DNA of 36,862 nucleotides from CAYWXK01 sp964462515 (GCA_964462515.1 CAYWXK010000040.1:1-36862), one strand, 5' to 3'; positions 9,163 through 18,340 are shown, counted from the stretch's first letter. The notes: generated by a model not told the origin, from the letters alone. Translations and numbers: made by a program.

Positions 9163-9237
9163 GGTTGCGATGCTCGTTTCGTCTATCGTCCAACGTTTGG
9201 CGTCAGCCATCCCTAAGGGATGACGAGCAGCGCAACC
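9163..9237. repeat. MITE-like element with 15-base terminal inverted repeats
   Basis: The left arm GGTTGCGATGCTCGT (9163-9177) and right arm ACGAGCAGCGCAACC (9223-9237) pair at 14 of 15 positions. The centre holds a smaller palindrome, CATCCCT / AGGGATG, at 9208-9222. It has no coding capacity and lies between converging genes. A related sequence is inside rlmN near 18914-18983. Confidence 0.65.
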
Positions 9238-9285
9238 GTAACCGTTTGACGATTTGCTTCGTGCCCCGAGCGACGGGCGACTGGA

Positions 9286-11436
9286 CTAATATCGAGTCCT
9301 GCCTGTTCTTCTCATCTCCTCCATCTTTATTTCTTCCATCATTCGCTCATCGTATTTGCCAGATTCTCTATAGCGCGACCCTGGAAGAGTTGGCCGCAAT
9401 CCTGTTGGTGTGCCGCTTCCCCATGGCCGCAGAGGTTCTGGAGGTTGTTTTTGCAAATTTTGTATTTCAGCGTAGGTAGCCCGCAGGTCTGCAGCCCAGT
9501 ACTTGGTACCAATAGCTGTTCGCTCAAGCCTTATCCCATCGAAGCTGTAAAGCATATCGAAGTAATGCCTGGCGACCAGGCTTCTTCCGCCCGACCAGTC
9601 GTCGACAGGCGTGACATCCACCAGGACCGCTCTGCAGCTATAATCGATTATCTCAGGAGGGGGGGGGACAGGCCCTTGGGCCGTGCGAACCCCTCGCTGG
9701 TCATCCCGACCGGTCGGGACACCTCGACCCTCGAATTCTGTCGTAGATTCAACAACTTTGCCTATTGATTCTCCCTGCCTGACTGCGAAGTCCTGGCTAT
9801 ACCAACGGCCCAGCCTGAATTTGGAGACCTGAACTGTTACAATTTTGGCTGCCTCTTGTAGGTCTTTTGCAAAAAGGTACAGCGTTCCGGAGACCTGCAC
9901 CGGCTCTGTCGGGGGTGAGAATTCGCTCCATAAAATAGCATTTTTTGCTCGACTGGAGAATTGGTCCGCTGCCGCTACAGGATTGAAAACGCCCAGACGA
10001 ATCCGGTATCGGTAGGTCTTTTTCGGTTCGGCCGTCTCATCGTGTGCCCAGAAAACCAGCGGCTGACGCATCCTGGCAAAGTCGGTTCTGTCGGTAATTA
10101 TTATCTTATATAACTCATCCGATACCTCATCTATCGGTTCTCTCATTATGGCCTCTGAGGCACCGGGGAATTCTCCGGTAATTTCGGTTGTTCCTTGCCG
10201 CTCACCTCTTCGAGGCTGCCTGAGCGTATCGGTTAAGCGGCTGGTATCAGTCAAACGACTGCTATCGCGGGTGCGCCCGGTGTCGCGTAGCCCCCCCCGA
10301 CCAGTCGGGGCAGTAGGTGAAAGTGTTGTGTCAAGTGAGCGGTCGGTGCGGCTTCTGCTTGGCCTTGTTTGGCTCCCGCTAGACCCCGACCTGCTGGAAC
10401 CCGAGCCCTCATAGGGTGTTCCACTAAGACTTTCTCGCCCGGGCCTTGTTTGTCCGCTTCTACTTCGCCGCTCATCCATTTTTTCATCGAGTGCAGCCTG
10501 CTTTTCTTCCTCGAGGGCTTTGCGTTTCTCTTCGAGCTGCTGCTCTTTTTGAAGTTTGACAAATTTCTTATGCAGCGATGGAGGAAACCACTCTTCTTTT
10601 GCAGATGCAATTTGATAAGCTGCCGGCTGCAGCAAATTCATTGCTACCTGTCGATTGTCGAATTGGAGAATCCACAGCTTTAGGCCTCCTCGTGTCCTCG
10701 AACTGCCGGGGTCAATATTTTGTATTGTTGCGAGCAGGTCTCTAAGAGGGTCAATTTTGATTCGTGGCACGGTTTGCCACTGGCTCCAGGTGCCATCGCC
10801 CAGGGCTTCTTGTCTGTCCAACTGGGTTGCTGCGAAAACAGGTTTTGCCAGACAGGGGTCGCGCCATTCTACACGGACATCCTCGCTGGCAAAACTCTCC
10901 TGGAATCTGCGATATAATTCTGCGACATCGAATTTTGCCTCGACGGTTACAAGGTCGATATCATTTGGCTCGATTTTAGCGCTCTCGTAGGCAATTTGCT
11001 CGGCTGTCTCTTCCACAGGCACGTATGCGACAGCCCTGATACGTTCTACAACCGGCTCGCTGACCTCGGGTATTTGCGGGAGATTATATGTCCTTTCGAC
11101 GCCGCCAGTCTGTACTGAACTGGCGTAAGGCTGAGGTAGATATATTTTTGTGTCCACGTTACTTACCGCCGAATCAAGCAGCGCAGCAAACTTGGGAAGA
11201 TTGGGCTCATAGGCCCGAGGTGGGTCGGGCGGTTGCTGGAGTTTTTGTTTCAAAAGCTCAGCCTGCTTACTTATATACTTGTCAATAGTCCCTGGGCTGA
11301 AATTTTTTTTGTCGTAAAGGAATCGGTTCGGACCCAAGACTACAAAGTGGTAAAGCGGCCACAGGCACACAAGTCCGACGACAACCAGAATTACCTTCTC
11401 AATATGTTCTTCGAAAAAGCTAACTATCTTAATCAT
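9286..11436 (-). CDS. Single-pass membrane protein, third gene of the pilM operon, function unknown
   Basis: I do not recognise the family of this 716-residue protein. It has a short cytoplasmic N-terminus, one membrane helix (about residues 14-34, VILVVVGLVCLWPLYHFVVL) and a large outer part. A charged coiled-coil stretch (about 290-325) leads into a long Arg/Ser/Gly/Thr-rich disordered region (about 325-425), then a folded C-terminal region. Position and topology resemble a PilP- or PilO-like alignment-complex subunit, which is inference from context. The ATG at 11436 has AGGAAAA before it. The gene lies 45 bases after the second operon gene. Two palindromes of the CCCGACCRGTCGGG type, at 9704-9719 and 10295-10310, lie in the coding region and both encode PTGR. 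Confidence 0.8.
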   Translation of the reverse strand: MIKIVSFFEEHIEKVILVVVGLVCLWPLYHFVVLGPNRFLYDKKNFSPGTIDKYISKQAELLKQKLQQPPDPPRAYEPNLPKFAALLDSAVSNVDTKIYLPQPYASSVQTGGVERTYNLPQIPEVSEPVVERIRAVAYVPVEETAEQIAYESAKIEPNDIDLVTVEAKFDVAELYRRFQESFASEDVRVEWRDPCLAKPVFAATQLDRQEALGDGTWSQWQTVPRIKIDPLRDLLATIQNIDPGSSRTRGGLKLWILQFDNRQVAMNLLQPAAYQIASAKEEWFPPSLHKKFVKLQKEQQLEEKRKALEEEKQAALDEKMDERRSRSGQTRPGRESLSGTPYEGSGSSRSGSSGSQTRPSRSRTDRSLDTTLSPTAPTGRGGLRDTGRTRDSSRLTDTSRLTDTLRQPRRGERQGTTEITGEFPGASEAIMREPIDEVSDELYKIIITDRTDFARMRQPLVFWAHDETAEPKKTYRYRIRLGVFNPVAAADQFSSRAKNAILWSEFSPPTEPVQVSGTLYLFAKDLQEAAKIVTVQVSKFRLGRWYSQDFAVRQGESIGKVVESTTEFEGRGVPTGRDDQRGVRTAQGPVPPPPEIIDYSCRAVLVDVTPVDDWSGGRSLVARHYFDMLYSFDGIRLERTAIGTKYWAADLRATYAEIQNLQKQPPEPLRPWGSGTPTGLRPTLPGSRYRESGKYDERMMEEIKMEEMRRTGRTRY
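9704..9719. repeat. Perfect 16-base palindrome TCCCGACCGGTCGGGA inside a gene
   Basis: A perfect self-complementary word in the C-terminal part of the third pilus-operon gene. In the gene's frame it encodes part of GVPTGRDDQ. Confidence 0.65.
10295..10310. repeat. Second CCCGACCRGTCGGG-type palindrome in the same gene
   Basis: CCCCGAC and GTCGGGG pair around a two-base CA centre. It lies in the disordered region of the same protein and encodes TAPTGRGG, giving the same PTGR peptide as the copy at 9704-9719. Confidence 0.6.
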
Positions 11437-11481
11437 AACTTTTTTCCTGCATCTTTTTTATATCTGTTTTTCTTACTTTTG

Positions 11482-12840
11482 TTACTGCTGCCCCAATCCC
11501 GGCTGGTTGGTCGAGAGGGCTGAGGTCAGAAGCGTTTTAACTGATTCCGGCTTAATTGCGTCATAGCCTTTCTTGTTGAAAATGTATTCGCAAATCAGGT
11601 TCAATTCCACCACGGCATCGTCCCCGTAGCGGTAAAGAGAGTGTGTCTCTTCTTCTCGGTCAATCGGTGTGATGCTGCTTTCCAGAATTGTTATCTGATT
11701 ATGCTTGAAGGTCTGCTGGGGTTCGACACCTGTAAATCCTTTGAATTTGTGCTCTTTGCCGGTGCAAAGCTCACGCATAAATGGCAGAACTGCCTTGTTG
11801 CTGACTACAACCGCAACACTAAAATGGATTACATCTATTGTCTCGTTGCAGTACCGTCCTGTGCAGGGTTCTGTTAGTCCTGTGTCAATCGAAAGCACGT
11901 AACTGGGCATGTCGCCCTGGGTTGTTCTTTCTGAACCTGTGCCCCGACCTGTCGTGATGCCGGACCGAATTGTGCTCATACGGCTTACGGTTGGCCGTGC
12001 GATTGGGGTATATCCGGTTGTGCCTTTGGTGAAACGAACTGCCAAGAGCCGTTTGACCGGTGATGTCGGAACGGTGTTCGAACCGGCGTTCATCGCGCCT
12101 ATGGTGTCGATAACATCTTCAATGACCCAGTAAGCTAACTGGTAATACCAGCAGTCTTCAACTCCCTTCTTACCCTCATACTTGTATTCTCCCCAGAACT
12201 GGTATCCGCTCAAGTCAGCAGGATTGAAGTAAACGGAAGCGGATTCAGCCCGTTCCCGGCAAATCCCATCAGTTATTGTGGCCTCCTCGTTTAGACCGCT
12301 GTAACCCCTTTCGTACGGGCTTATCCTTGGGGACATCATTGGGCTTCTTATCGAGGCCCCCGTTGTGTCCAAACGTGAACTTGATAACGGACTCTGCTGC
12401 AAGGCTCTTTCTATTTCGGCATCTGTAGGACAATCACGGGCATTTATACGGGTAAGCATTTGCTCGATTCCGCCACGATACTGCTGGCCGAATTCCCTGA
12501 AAATCAGTGCAGACTGGTCCTTTTCAAGAAATATCTTGTAGCTTAATAATTCCCTTTGGGTTGCTTGCTGGGCTCGGCGTGCTATCTGGTTGGCATCATT
12601 TTCGCAGGCCACCAACCGCTGTTGCTCTGTTTTCCATTGCTCGGCGGCAACGGGCTTTTCGGAATTAACCTTTCTGCCTATTGCGATGCTTTGGCTTTCC
12701 ACTTTTCCTTTGAGCCTGCTGCTAAGGAGCTGCGTTGGTATAAACATAAGGCCACCGACCGCCCCTATGATTATCGGCAGCAGCAGCGATGAATTCTTAA
12801 AGAAGCTTAGTTTGTCTGTCAGACTCTTAATATTAAACAT
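11482..12840 (-). CDS. Single-pass membrane protein of pilus-assembly (PilO/Amuc_1100-like) type
   Basis: A 452-residue protein with a short N-terminal tail, one membrane helix (about residues 18-40, SLLLPIIIGAVGGLMFIPTQ), a coiled-coil stretch (about 45-100) and a larger extracytoplasmic domain. This topology, directly after a PilM gene, matches PilN/PilO-type alignment proteins and the Amuc_1100-like proteins of PVC bacteria; I infer this from layout, not from a clear motif. Four Cys residues at about 310-365 may form disulfides. I chose the ATG at 12840, which has GAGGTG six bases upstream, over the in-frame GTG at 12849. The stop of the pilM-like gene overlaps that Shine-Dalgarno, so translation is probably coupled. 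Confidence 0.78.
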   Translation of the reverse strand: MFNIKSLTDKLSFFKNSSLLLPIIIGAVGGLMFIPTQLLSSRLKGKVESQSIAIGRKVNSEKPVAAEQWKTEQQRLVACENDANQIARRAQQATQRELLSYKIFLEKDQSALIFREFGQQYRGGIEQMLTRINARDCPTDAEIERALQQSPLSSSRLDTTGASIRSPMMSPRISPYERGYSGLNEEATITDGICRERAESASVYFNPADLSGYQFWGEYKYEGKKGVEDCWYYQLAYWVIEDVIDTIGAMNAGSNTVPTSPVKRLLAVRFTKGTTGYTPIARPTVSRMSTIRSGITTGRGTGSERTTQGDMPSYVLSIDTGLTEPCTGRYCNETIDVIHFSVAVVVSNKAVLPFMRELCTGKEHKFKGFTGVEPQQTFKHNQITILESSITPIDREEETHSLYRYGDDAVVELNLICEYIFNKKGYDAIKPESVKTLLTSALSTNQPGLGQQ

Positions 12841-12850
12841 ACTTTTCACC

Positions 12851-15190
12851 TCAAAGATCTATATCTACCGACCTTTTTGTTCTACGGGAGGAGCTTTCCT
12901 CTTCGGGTGTTTTTCTTGGAGTTGTTGTCGGTGGTGGTGTGTAGGGCATAGCCTGTTCGGCAACAACCGGCTGCGCAACGGCGACCTTAGGTGCATCTTT
13001 CCAGCGGAATTTGGCATTTAATAGAAAAAAGTGGTCGTTGACTTTATAAACAGGCTTACCACTGCGGTCAAGCTTTGGTTTTCCGAACTCATCCAGTTCA
13101 GCCGCCTTGCTGATAACTTCCTTTGTCATAGGGTCGATCAAGGAAGTCATTTCTGTACCAGTTGTAACCGGCTGTCTGCGACCGGCTCCGGTTATCACAT
13201 CAGATTTGACCTCTAAAACCCCTATGCCTGAAGGTATTTCAGCATCCAGGCCGACCTCGCCTATCTGTAAATTGAAGTGCTCCACCTCTGCTTTTTTGTA
13301 GAGCGCAAACGGACTATTTCCATCAACAAGCGCGTCCAGATGCATTAGCCGGGTAACAAGTCCCCATTTGTCCAGGGCGTTTTCTACGCCGGACGGATCC
13401 ATTAGCTCACCGATATTTTTGTAGGGGCTGTAACCGGTGATAGTTACTACAAATCCTGCATTAGGTTCAGCTACGCCAACACCTTCCTGGCCTGGTATGC
13501 CGGAGGGAGGATAGTATTGAGATGCCGCTGCACCTGCGCGATAACCCCGACGCTCCATCTCACGCATAATCTCGTAGTCGGTGTCAGACCTCCCACCGCG
13601 CTTGGGGCCAACTCCCATGCTTCTTGTCGCAAGGTTCATCGCGCCAAACCCGGTGATATCAAGGTCGCTTGTAAAGGATGTTGTGATGCTCGTTATAAAT
13701 ATCTGCTTGCGCTCATTGCGCGGAACCTTCAGGATTGTCCCAACGTCACCGGTTGCGAATGCTTGATAGAGATTCCTTTGTGCAGGATTATTTTTCTCAT
13801 TCGGCAACGCTGAAAGTATAGTTTGATGCAAAAGAGGAATTGCGTTACGGTACTTGAAAGGTTCAAACTCCTTTTGTATTATCGCCTCGAGGGCCGGCAG
13901 CTTACCTGTTACCTCATCGAGTTTGTTTCTGGCGTCTGTGACATTGCTAAGGAAGCTGTTGGTTTGCCTTCGGACAGAATCGTTTTTTGTATAACTGATT
14001 TGGTCGAAAAGGGTTCTGCCTAAGCCCAGCAGCGAGACTGCAAGCACGATAGCGGCTGCGGCAATAAATGATTTGCTTTTACTTACCCAGGCAGCAGACC
14101 TTGCAATGCTCCGCGGGAGCAGGTTGCTTTCTATCTTGCTTAGACCCAGACCTTGCAGGGCAAGGCCATAGACCACGCCAAAATCGCAGACATTCTCGTG
14201 GAATTTTGCTGGCGAGACGGATGGGTTTATTTCAAGTCTTTTGAACGCATCCGGCAGCTCAACAGGTATTTGCAGTGTCTGTTGCAGGTATTTAAGCAGG
14301 CCTCGCAGCTTCGTTCCGCCGCCTAAAGCGATAATTTTCACCAATTTAGTGTTGGGATTGGATGTGCTGTAGAAGCCCAGCGACCGCTGGATTTCAGTTG
14401 CTAAATCGGTAAAGACCGGTTTCATAGCCTGGAATACCTGTCTGGCATATTTACTGACAGGTGCAGTGCGTTTTAGTTTCTCAGCCTTCTCGAAATTAAG
14501 CTTGAACGCATCTGCAACTGCTTTGGTGAAGCTGTTGCCTCCTAAAAGGACGCACCTTTGCCAGACCGTTGACTTTGTGCAGACAACCAGGTCGGTATTT
14601 TCGGCGCCTATGTTCAGGATGACTATCGCCTGATTATCGGAGGTGAGCAAATCCGGGCGGTCGTAAACAATATAGTTATACAAGGTCATTGGGGCCATCT
14701 GCACGTAGTTTATCTGTAGATTTTCTCTGCTAAAATATTCAATCATGGAGTTGACCACTTCGTTTTTGATGGCGAAGATGCCGACCTTAAGTTCGGGGCT
14801 GTCGGCTTCCGTCATCATTTGCCAGTCCCACTGCACCTCATTTATGTCAAAAGGAATTTGCTGAACCGCCTCAAACTTGACAATCTCTGCGATGCGTTTG
14901 CGCTCAACGGGCGGCAGATTCACAAATCGTGCGAAGCTATTCTGGCTGGGCACAGAGACGGCTATTTCATCCCTGCTTATGTCATGTTTGCTGACAAACT
15001 TGCGGAGAGATAGCGCAATCAGCTCTTGTTTTTCAGCATCTTTTATGCCGCTTCCGTTGAGAATTTTGCCGTGTGGGATATTATCGAAGTTGGTTACTTC
15101 GACGACCCCTCGTTCGGTACTTAGCTGTAACGCCTTGAGGGAATCGTTGCCTAAATCCAGCGCCCAGATCCTACCGGTTTTCGTCGCCAT
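12851..15190 (-). CDS. pilM: PilM-type actin-like ATPase fused to a membrane helix and periplasmic PilN-like part
   Basis: Residues 1-350 are a PilM/FtsA-like actin fold: phosphate-1 motif ALDLGNDSLKAL (10-21), phosphate-2 motif ILNIGAENTDLVV (191-203) and adenosine motif IIALGGGTKLRGL (286-298). Classical PilM stops near residue 350-380. This protein goes on to 779 residues with a membrane helix at about 374-392 and about 380 further residues that should lie outside the cytoplasm, including a short coiled-coil and a Pro/Thr-rich tail ending near a basic RRTKRS. That layout equals PilM joined to PilN. It probably forms the inner-membrane platform of a type IV pilus-like or secretion machine with the two genes downstream. 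No pilus motor, secretin or pilin gene is in view. Confidence 0.88.
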   Translation of the reverse strand: MATKTGRIWALDLGNDSLKALQLSTERGVVEVTNFDNIPHGKILNGSGIKDAEKQELIALSLRKFVSKHDISRDEIAVSVPSQNSFARFVNLPPVERKRIAEIVKFEAVQQIPFDINEVQWDWQMMTEADSPELKVGIFAIKNEVVNSMIEYFSRENLQINYVQMAPMTLYNYIVYDRPDLLTSDNQAIVILNIGAENTDLVVCTKSTVWQRCVLLGGNSFTKAVADAFKLNFEKAEKLKRTAPVSKYARQVFQAMKPVFTDLATEIQRSLGFYSTSNPNTKLVKIIALGGGTKLRGLLKYLQQTLQIPVELPDAFKRLEINPSVSPAKFHENVCDFGVVYGLALQGLGLSKIESNLLPRSIARSAAWVSKSKSFIAAAAIVLAVSLLGLGRTLFDQISYTKNDSVRRQTNSFLSNVTDARNKLDEVTGKLPALEAIIQKEFEPFKYRNAIPLLHQTILSALPNEKNNPAQRNLYQAFATGDVGTILKVPRNERKQIFITSITTSFTSDLDITGFGAMNLATRSMGVGPKRGGRSDTDYEIMREMERRGYRAGAAASQYYPPSGIPGQEGVGVAEPNAGFVVTITGYSPYKNIGELMDPSGVENALDKWGLVTRLMHLDALVDGNSPFALYKKAEVEHFNLQIGEVGLDAEIPSGIGVLEVKSDVITGAGRRQPVTTGTEMTSLIDPMTKEVISKAAELDEFGKPKLDRSGKPVYKVNDHFFLLNAKFRWKDAPKVAVAQPVVAEQAMPYTPPPTTTPRKTPEEESSSRRTKRSVDIDL

Positions 15191-15301
15191 AATAGACCTC
15201 TTACTTAAATGTTCCCTAATTTATTATATATGTATATTTTACAAAATTTGTTTCAAAGATTCCACAAAATTTTGCAAGGGCGAAGCCCTGCCTGGATTGA
15301 A

Positions 15302-15333
15302 CCCGCCTTCGGCGGGGGCTTTTTCTATTTTTT
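15302..15333 (+). terminator. Intrinsic terminator-like hairpin with T-tract on plus strand
   Basis: CCCGCC and GGCGGG pair around a TTC loop, followed by a run rich in T (15320-15333). It reads as a rho-independent terminator on the plus strand, yet no plus-strand gene precedes it for several kilobases. It may end an unseen small transcript or shield ftsK from antisense reading. Confidence 0.6.
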
Positions 15334-15526
15334 TCCACTTCCGGGTCCATTAACCGGAGGTTGTTCAAGCCGGTTTATTAGCCCTTTAATATCAAGAGAT
15401 TGGGTGTTTTCTTGATGTTTTGGCGGTACTTTCTTGACGACTGGAACGGCGTTTTTGTGTTATTGCGAGGCCCCCGCACCAATTGTCGCCCAAAACGTGG
15501 ATTATCATGGGCTTTCAGCCCGTGAG

Positions 15527-15556
15527 CCCCGTTAGAAATTTTATTTCTAAACGGGG
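15527..15556. repeat. Long hairpin CCCCGTTAGAAAT / ATTTCTAAACGGGG
   Basis: Thirteen paired bases with one bulged A around a three-base TTT loop. It carries the same CGTTAGAAA core as the palindrome at 6232-6259. Confidence 0.7.
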
Positions 15557-15599
15557 CGAAGACACGCCAGACCTGTCGTGAGCGCGGTCGAACGGCCTG

Positions 15600-15619
15600 C
15601 CCTGAGCATAGTCGAAGGG
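15600..15619 (-). repeat. CCCTTCGACTATGCTCAGGG repeat, minus orientation
   Basis: Read on the minus strand, this 20-base word matches the in-frame insert in rlmN at 18447-18466 at 18 of 20 positions, and a third copy at 35828-35847. Confidence 0.65.
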
Positions 15620-15784
15620 ATGGGCGCGCCACATACGAACCACGATTTACCATTCACGGGTAACGGGGGTAATTGTGCAGAAAAGGGCGATTGCCAGCCG
15701 ATATAAAGTAGTTGCAAGTCTCTGGTCGTTAGTAGTTAGGTTTGATACCAGGGTTTTTATAGGGCTTTCGAGAGAATCAAAAAC

Positions 15785-18256
15785 GTGAGGCGAAAAAAAA
15801 CATACGGAAGCATCGCTGAAGGAAAGGCAAGACGCTCCGGGGCGTTGAAGGCCCTGGCCTGTCTTGGTATTGGCGTATGCTTAGTCCTTCTGTGCAGTTG
15901 TCTTACGTTCAACATCAGCGATTGGCCAAGCAAGTTTGTCTATCCACATAATAACCCATCGGCCAATCGTTGTGGCTCGATAGGGGCTTTTTGCGCATAT
16001 TATTTATTGTTTTACATTGGGCCGGGCATATTTGTTGTCCTGGTTACGGCGATTTGCTTTCTAATAGCCAAACTTGTCCATCGGCCTGCGGGTCAGCCAG
16101 TCTTTCGAGCGATCGGCCTGACCCTTATGACGGTTGCGGCTTCCACAAGCTTTTACTATATCTGGCCTCATTGGTTTTACGAGTTTCCGATGGGTTCCGG
16201 CGGGGTTCTGGGTGTAGGTGCGGCCGAGTTTTTACGTAACAATTTTGCCTGGCTTGGCACATCCATAATACTTTCTGCTATCTGGGTTGTTGGCACACTT
16301 CTTGTGGCAGATACCTTTATAGTAGGCGTACTGGCGGGACTTGGCCGCGTCGTATTGAAACTCTTCGGTGCTGCTGGGCCGGCTTATCTGGCAGCAAAGG
16401 AGCACTCACAGGTGCTCGGAGAAATCTGGCAAAAATTGAGTGTCCGCCAGAAACCCGCTGTAAAGGAGGCGGCTCTTTCCGGCTTCAATACAAGTCCTTC
16501 CTTTGTGGATAAGCCTAAGGAAAAAGCAGAAGAAAAAACTGAGCCGAAGCCCGATAGTAAGGCAGAGTCAGCCCCCGTTCTGTCTTCGACAGAAGACACG
16601 GGGGTGGATAAAGAGTTAAAGTTGCTCGCGGAAAAGGTGCTCAAGCCCGGCAAGTCTTTGCAGCCGGATAGTTACAAGGACTATCGTTTGCCGCCGCCGG
16701 AGCTGTTGGATGAGGCGCAGTATAGTTACGCCGCGGTGCAGGAGAAGGTTGTCAAGGCAAAGGCAAATGCTCTGGAAAAACTATTGTCGGAGTTTGATAT
16801 TAACGTGCGGGTGGTCGCAGCCGACACCGGCCCGGTTGTTACGCTGTTTGAGCTTGAGCTTGCCGCCGGCGTAAAGGTCAGCCAGATTAGCACGCTGTCC
16901 AACGATATGGCTCGTGCGCTTGGTGTCGGTGCAGTTCGGGTTGTAGCTCCGCTGCCGGGCAAGCACACAATCGGCATCGAGGTGCCCAACAGCGAAAAAG
17001 AAAAAGTCCGCTTCAAGAGTATGATGCAACTGGCTGGTGATGCGCCAAAGGGTATGGAGATACCGCTGTTTCTTGGAAAGGATTCATCAGGTGCGGCCCT
17101 TGTTTCGGACCTGACAAAGATGCCGCACTTACTTATTGCCGGCACGACCGGCTCTGGCAAGAGCGTCTGCATCAATAGTATCATTACAGGGATAATGCTT
17201 ACCAAACGCCCGGATGAAGTGAAGCTGATTTTGATTGACCCAAAAATGGTTGAGATGACAGCGTTCAACACTATTCCGCATCTGATGTGCCCGATAGTTA
17301 CCGAGACGCAGATGGCAGTTGGGATACTGGAGTGGGCGACGGTGCAGATGGATGAGCGCTATGAGCTAATGGCTGAAGCAAAAGTTAAAAATGTTACCGA
17401 GTATAATGCACTCGGCGCCGATGAGATTATCAGGCGATTTGAGCCGACCAGCGAGGATGAAGAAGCGAAGATACCCAAGCGTCTGCCCTTTATCGTTATA
17501 ATAATCGACGAGCTTGCGGATTTGATGATGACTGCAGCCAAGGAGATAGAGGCCTATATTGTTCGCCTTGCGCAGAAAAGCCGGGGCGTTGGAATCCATA
17601 TTGTTTTAGCCACGCAGCGGCCGCAGGCAACGGTTGTTACCGGCCTAATAAAATCGAATATGCCCTGCCGCGTTGGCTTCCGTGTTGCAGCCAAGATGGA
17701 CAGCCGAATTATCCTCGACCAGAACGGCGCCGAAACACTGCTGGGCGAGGGCGATATGCTGTTCCTGAAGCCCGGCACAAGCGACCTGATTCGTGCACAG
17801 GGAACTTTTGTAGATGAGGGCGAGATAAAGCGGATAGTTAAATTCCTCGCTGGATTGGCCCAGCCGCAGTTCCATCCGGAGCTGACCGGCCTGAGGAAGG
17901 TCGATGCCGCCGATTTCAGAAAGGATGAGCTTTTCGATGAGGCGGTCAGGATGATTCTGGAGACCCAGCGCGGCAGCGTGTCGCTGCTTCAGCGAAGACT
18001 CAATATCGGCTATGCCAGGGCATCGCGAATAATTGAGATGATGGCCGCGGCAGGGATACTTGGCGAGTATAAGGGCAGCCAGGCGCGTGAGGTTACGATG
18101 ACGCTGGAGGAGTATGAGAAAATTCGTGAGCAAATGGTAACCGACGCTGAAGACAAGCAGCAAAAGACCCAGGAGACTTTGGATGAGCCGGCTTATGTAA
18201 GCCACAGCAGCAAGATGACGCCGGAACCAACAGAGGACGATGATGACCAGGAGTAG
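15785..18256 (+). CDS. ftsK: DNA translocase FtsK/SpoIIIE
   Basis: An 823-residue FtsK. The N-terminus has about four membrane helices (about residues 22-43, 68-95, 108-125 and 158-186), anchoring it at the division septum. A charged linker spans about 235-290. The motor carries Walker A GTTGSGKS (453-460) and Walker B VIIIDELADL (571-580), followed by ATQRPQATVVTG. The C-terminal gamma winged helix (about 735-800, RGSVSLLQRRLNIGYARASR) reads the polar sequences that orient the translocase. The protein pumps chromosome ends into daughter cells and helps resolve dimers. It starts with GTG at 15785; no nearby ATG competes, and the leader has only a weak GAGAG. It is transcribed away from the pilM operon; rlmN follows 124 bases later. 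Confidence 0.94.
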   Translation: MRRKKTYGSIAEGKARRSGALKALACLGIGVCLVLLCSCLTFNISDWPSKFVYPHNNPSANRCGSIGAFCAYYLLFYIGPGIFVVLVTAICFLIAKLVHRPAGQPVFRAIGLTLMTVAASTSFYYIWPHWFYEFPMGSGGVLGVGAAEFLRNNFAWLGTSIILSAIWVVGTLLVADTFIVGVLAGLGRVVLKLFGAAGPAYLAAKEHSQVLGEIWQKLSVRQKPAVKEAALSGFNTSPSFVDKPKEKAEEKTEPKPDSKAESAPVLSSTEDTGVDKELKLLAEKVLKPGKSLQPDSYKDYRLPPPELLDEAQYSYAAVQEKVVKAKANALEKLLSEFDINVRVVAADTGPVVTLFELELAAGVKVSQISTLSNDMARALGVGAVRVVAPLPGKHTIGIEVPNSEKEKVRFKSMMQLAGDAPKGMEIPLFLGKDSSGAALVSDLTKMPHLLIAGTTGSGKSVCINSIITGIMLTKRPDEVKLILIDPKMVEMTAFNTIPHLMCPIVTETQMAVGILEWATVQMDERYELMAEAKVKNVTEYNALGADEIIRRFEPTSEDEEAKIPKRLPFIVIIIDELADLMMTAAKEIEAYIVRLAQKSRGVGIHIVLATQRPQATVVTGLIKSNMPCRVGFRVAAKMDSRIILDQNGAETLLGEGDMLFLKPGTSDLIRAQGTFVDEGEIKRIVKFLAGLAQPQFHPELTGLRKVDAADFRKDELFDEAVRMILETQRGSVSLLQRRLNIGYARASRIIEMMAAAGILGEYKGSQAREVTMTLEEYEKIREQMVTDAEDKQQKTQETLDEPAYVSHSSKMTPEPTEDDDDQE

Positions 18257-18340
18257 GGCATAGAGGGGAAAAATTTCGATTGCCGATTTTCAATTTCTTA
18301 CGTTCTCTGCCACAACTTGAATTACTTTAGCTCATTAGGG

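Larger units (their letters stand above)
15191..15784. other. Repeat-rich divergent gap between pilM operon and ftsK
   Basis: About 594 bases without a convincing gene. It holds a -10-like TATAAT on the minus strand (complement of 15223-15228) that could serve pilM, though I found no well-spaced -35. It also has a plus-strand terminator-like hairpin (15302-15333), small hairpins AGGGC/GCCCT at 15277-15289 and GGGCT/AGCCC at 15509-15521, the CGTTAGAAA hairpin at 15527-15556 and a CCCTTCGAC-family repeat at 15600-15619. Confidence 0.6.

Noticed and set aside
15378..15653. 91-residue minus-strand frame in the pilM-ftsK gap
   Set aside because: Its translation (LRLCSGQA and similar) comes from the CCCTTCGAC repeat and the CGTTAGAAA hairpin; no ribosome site or family match.
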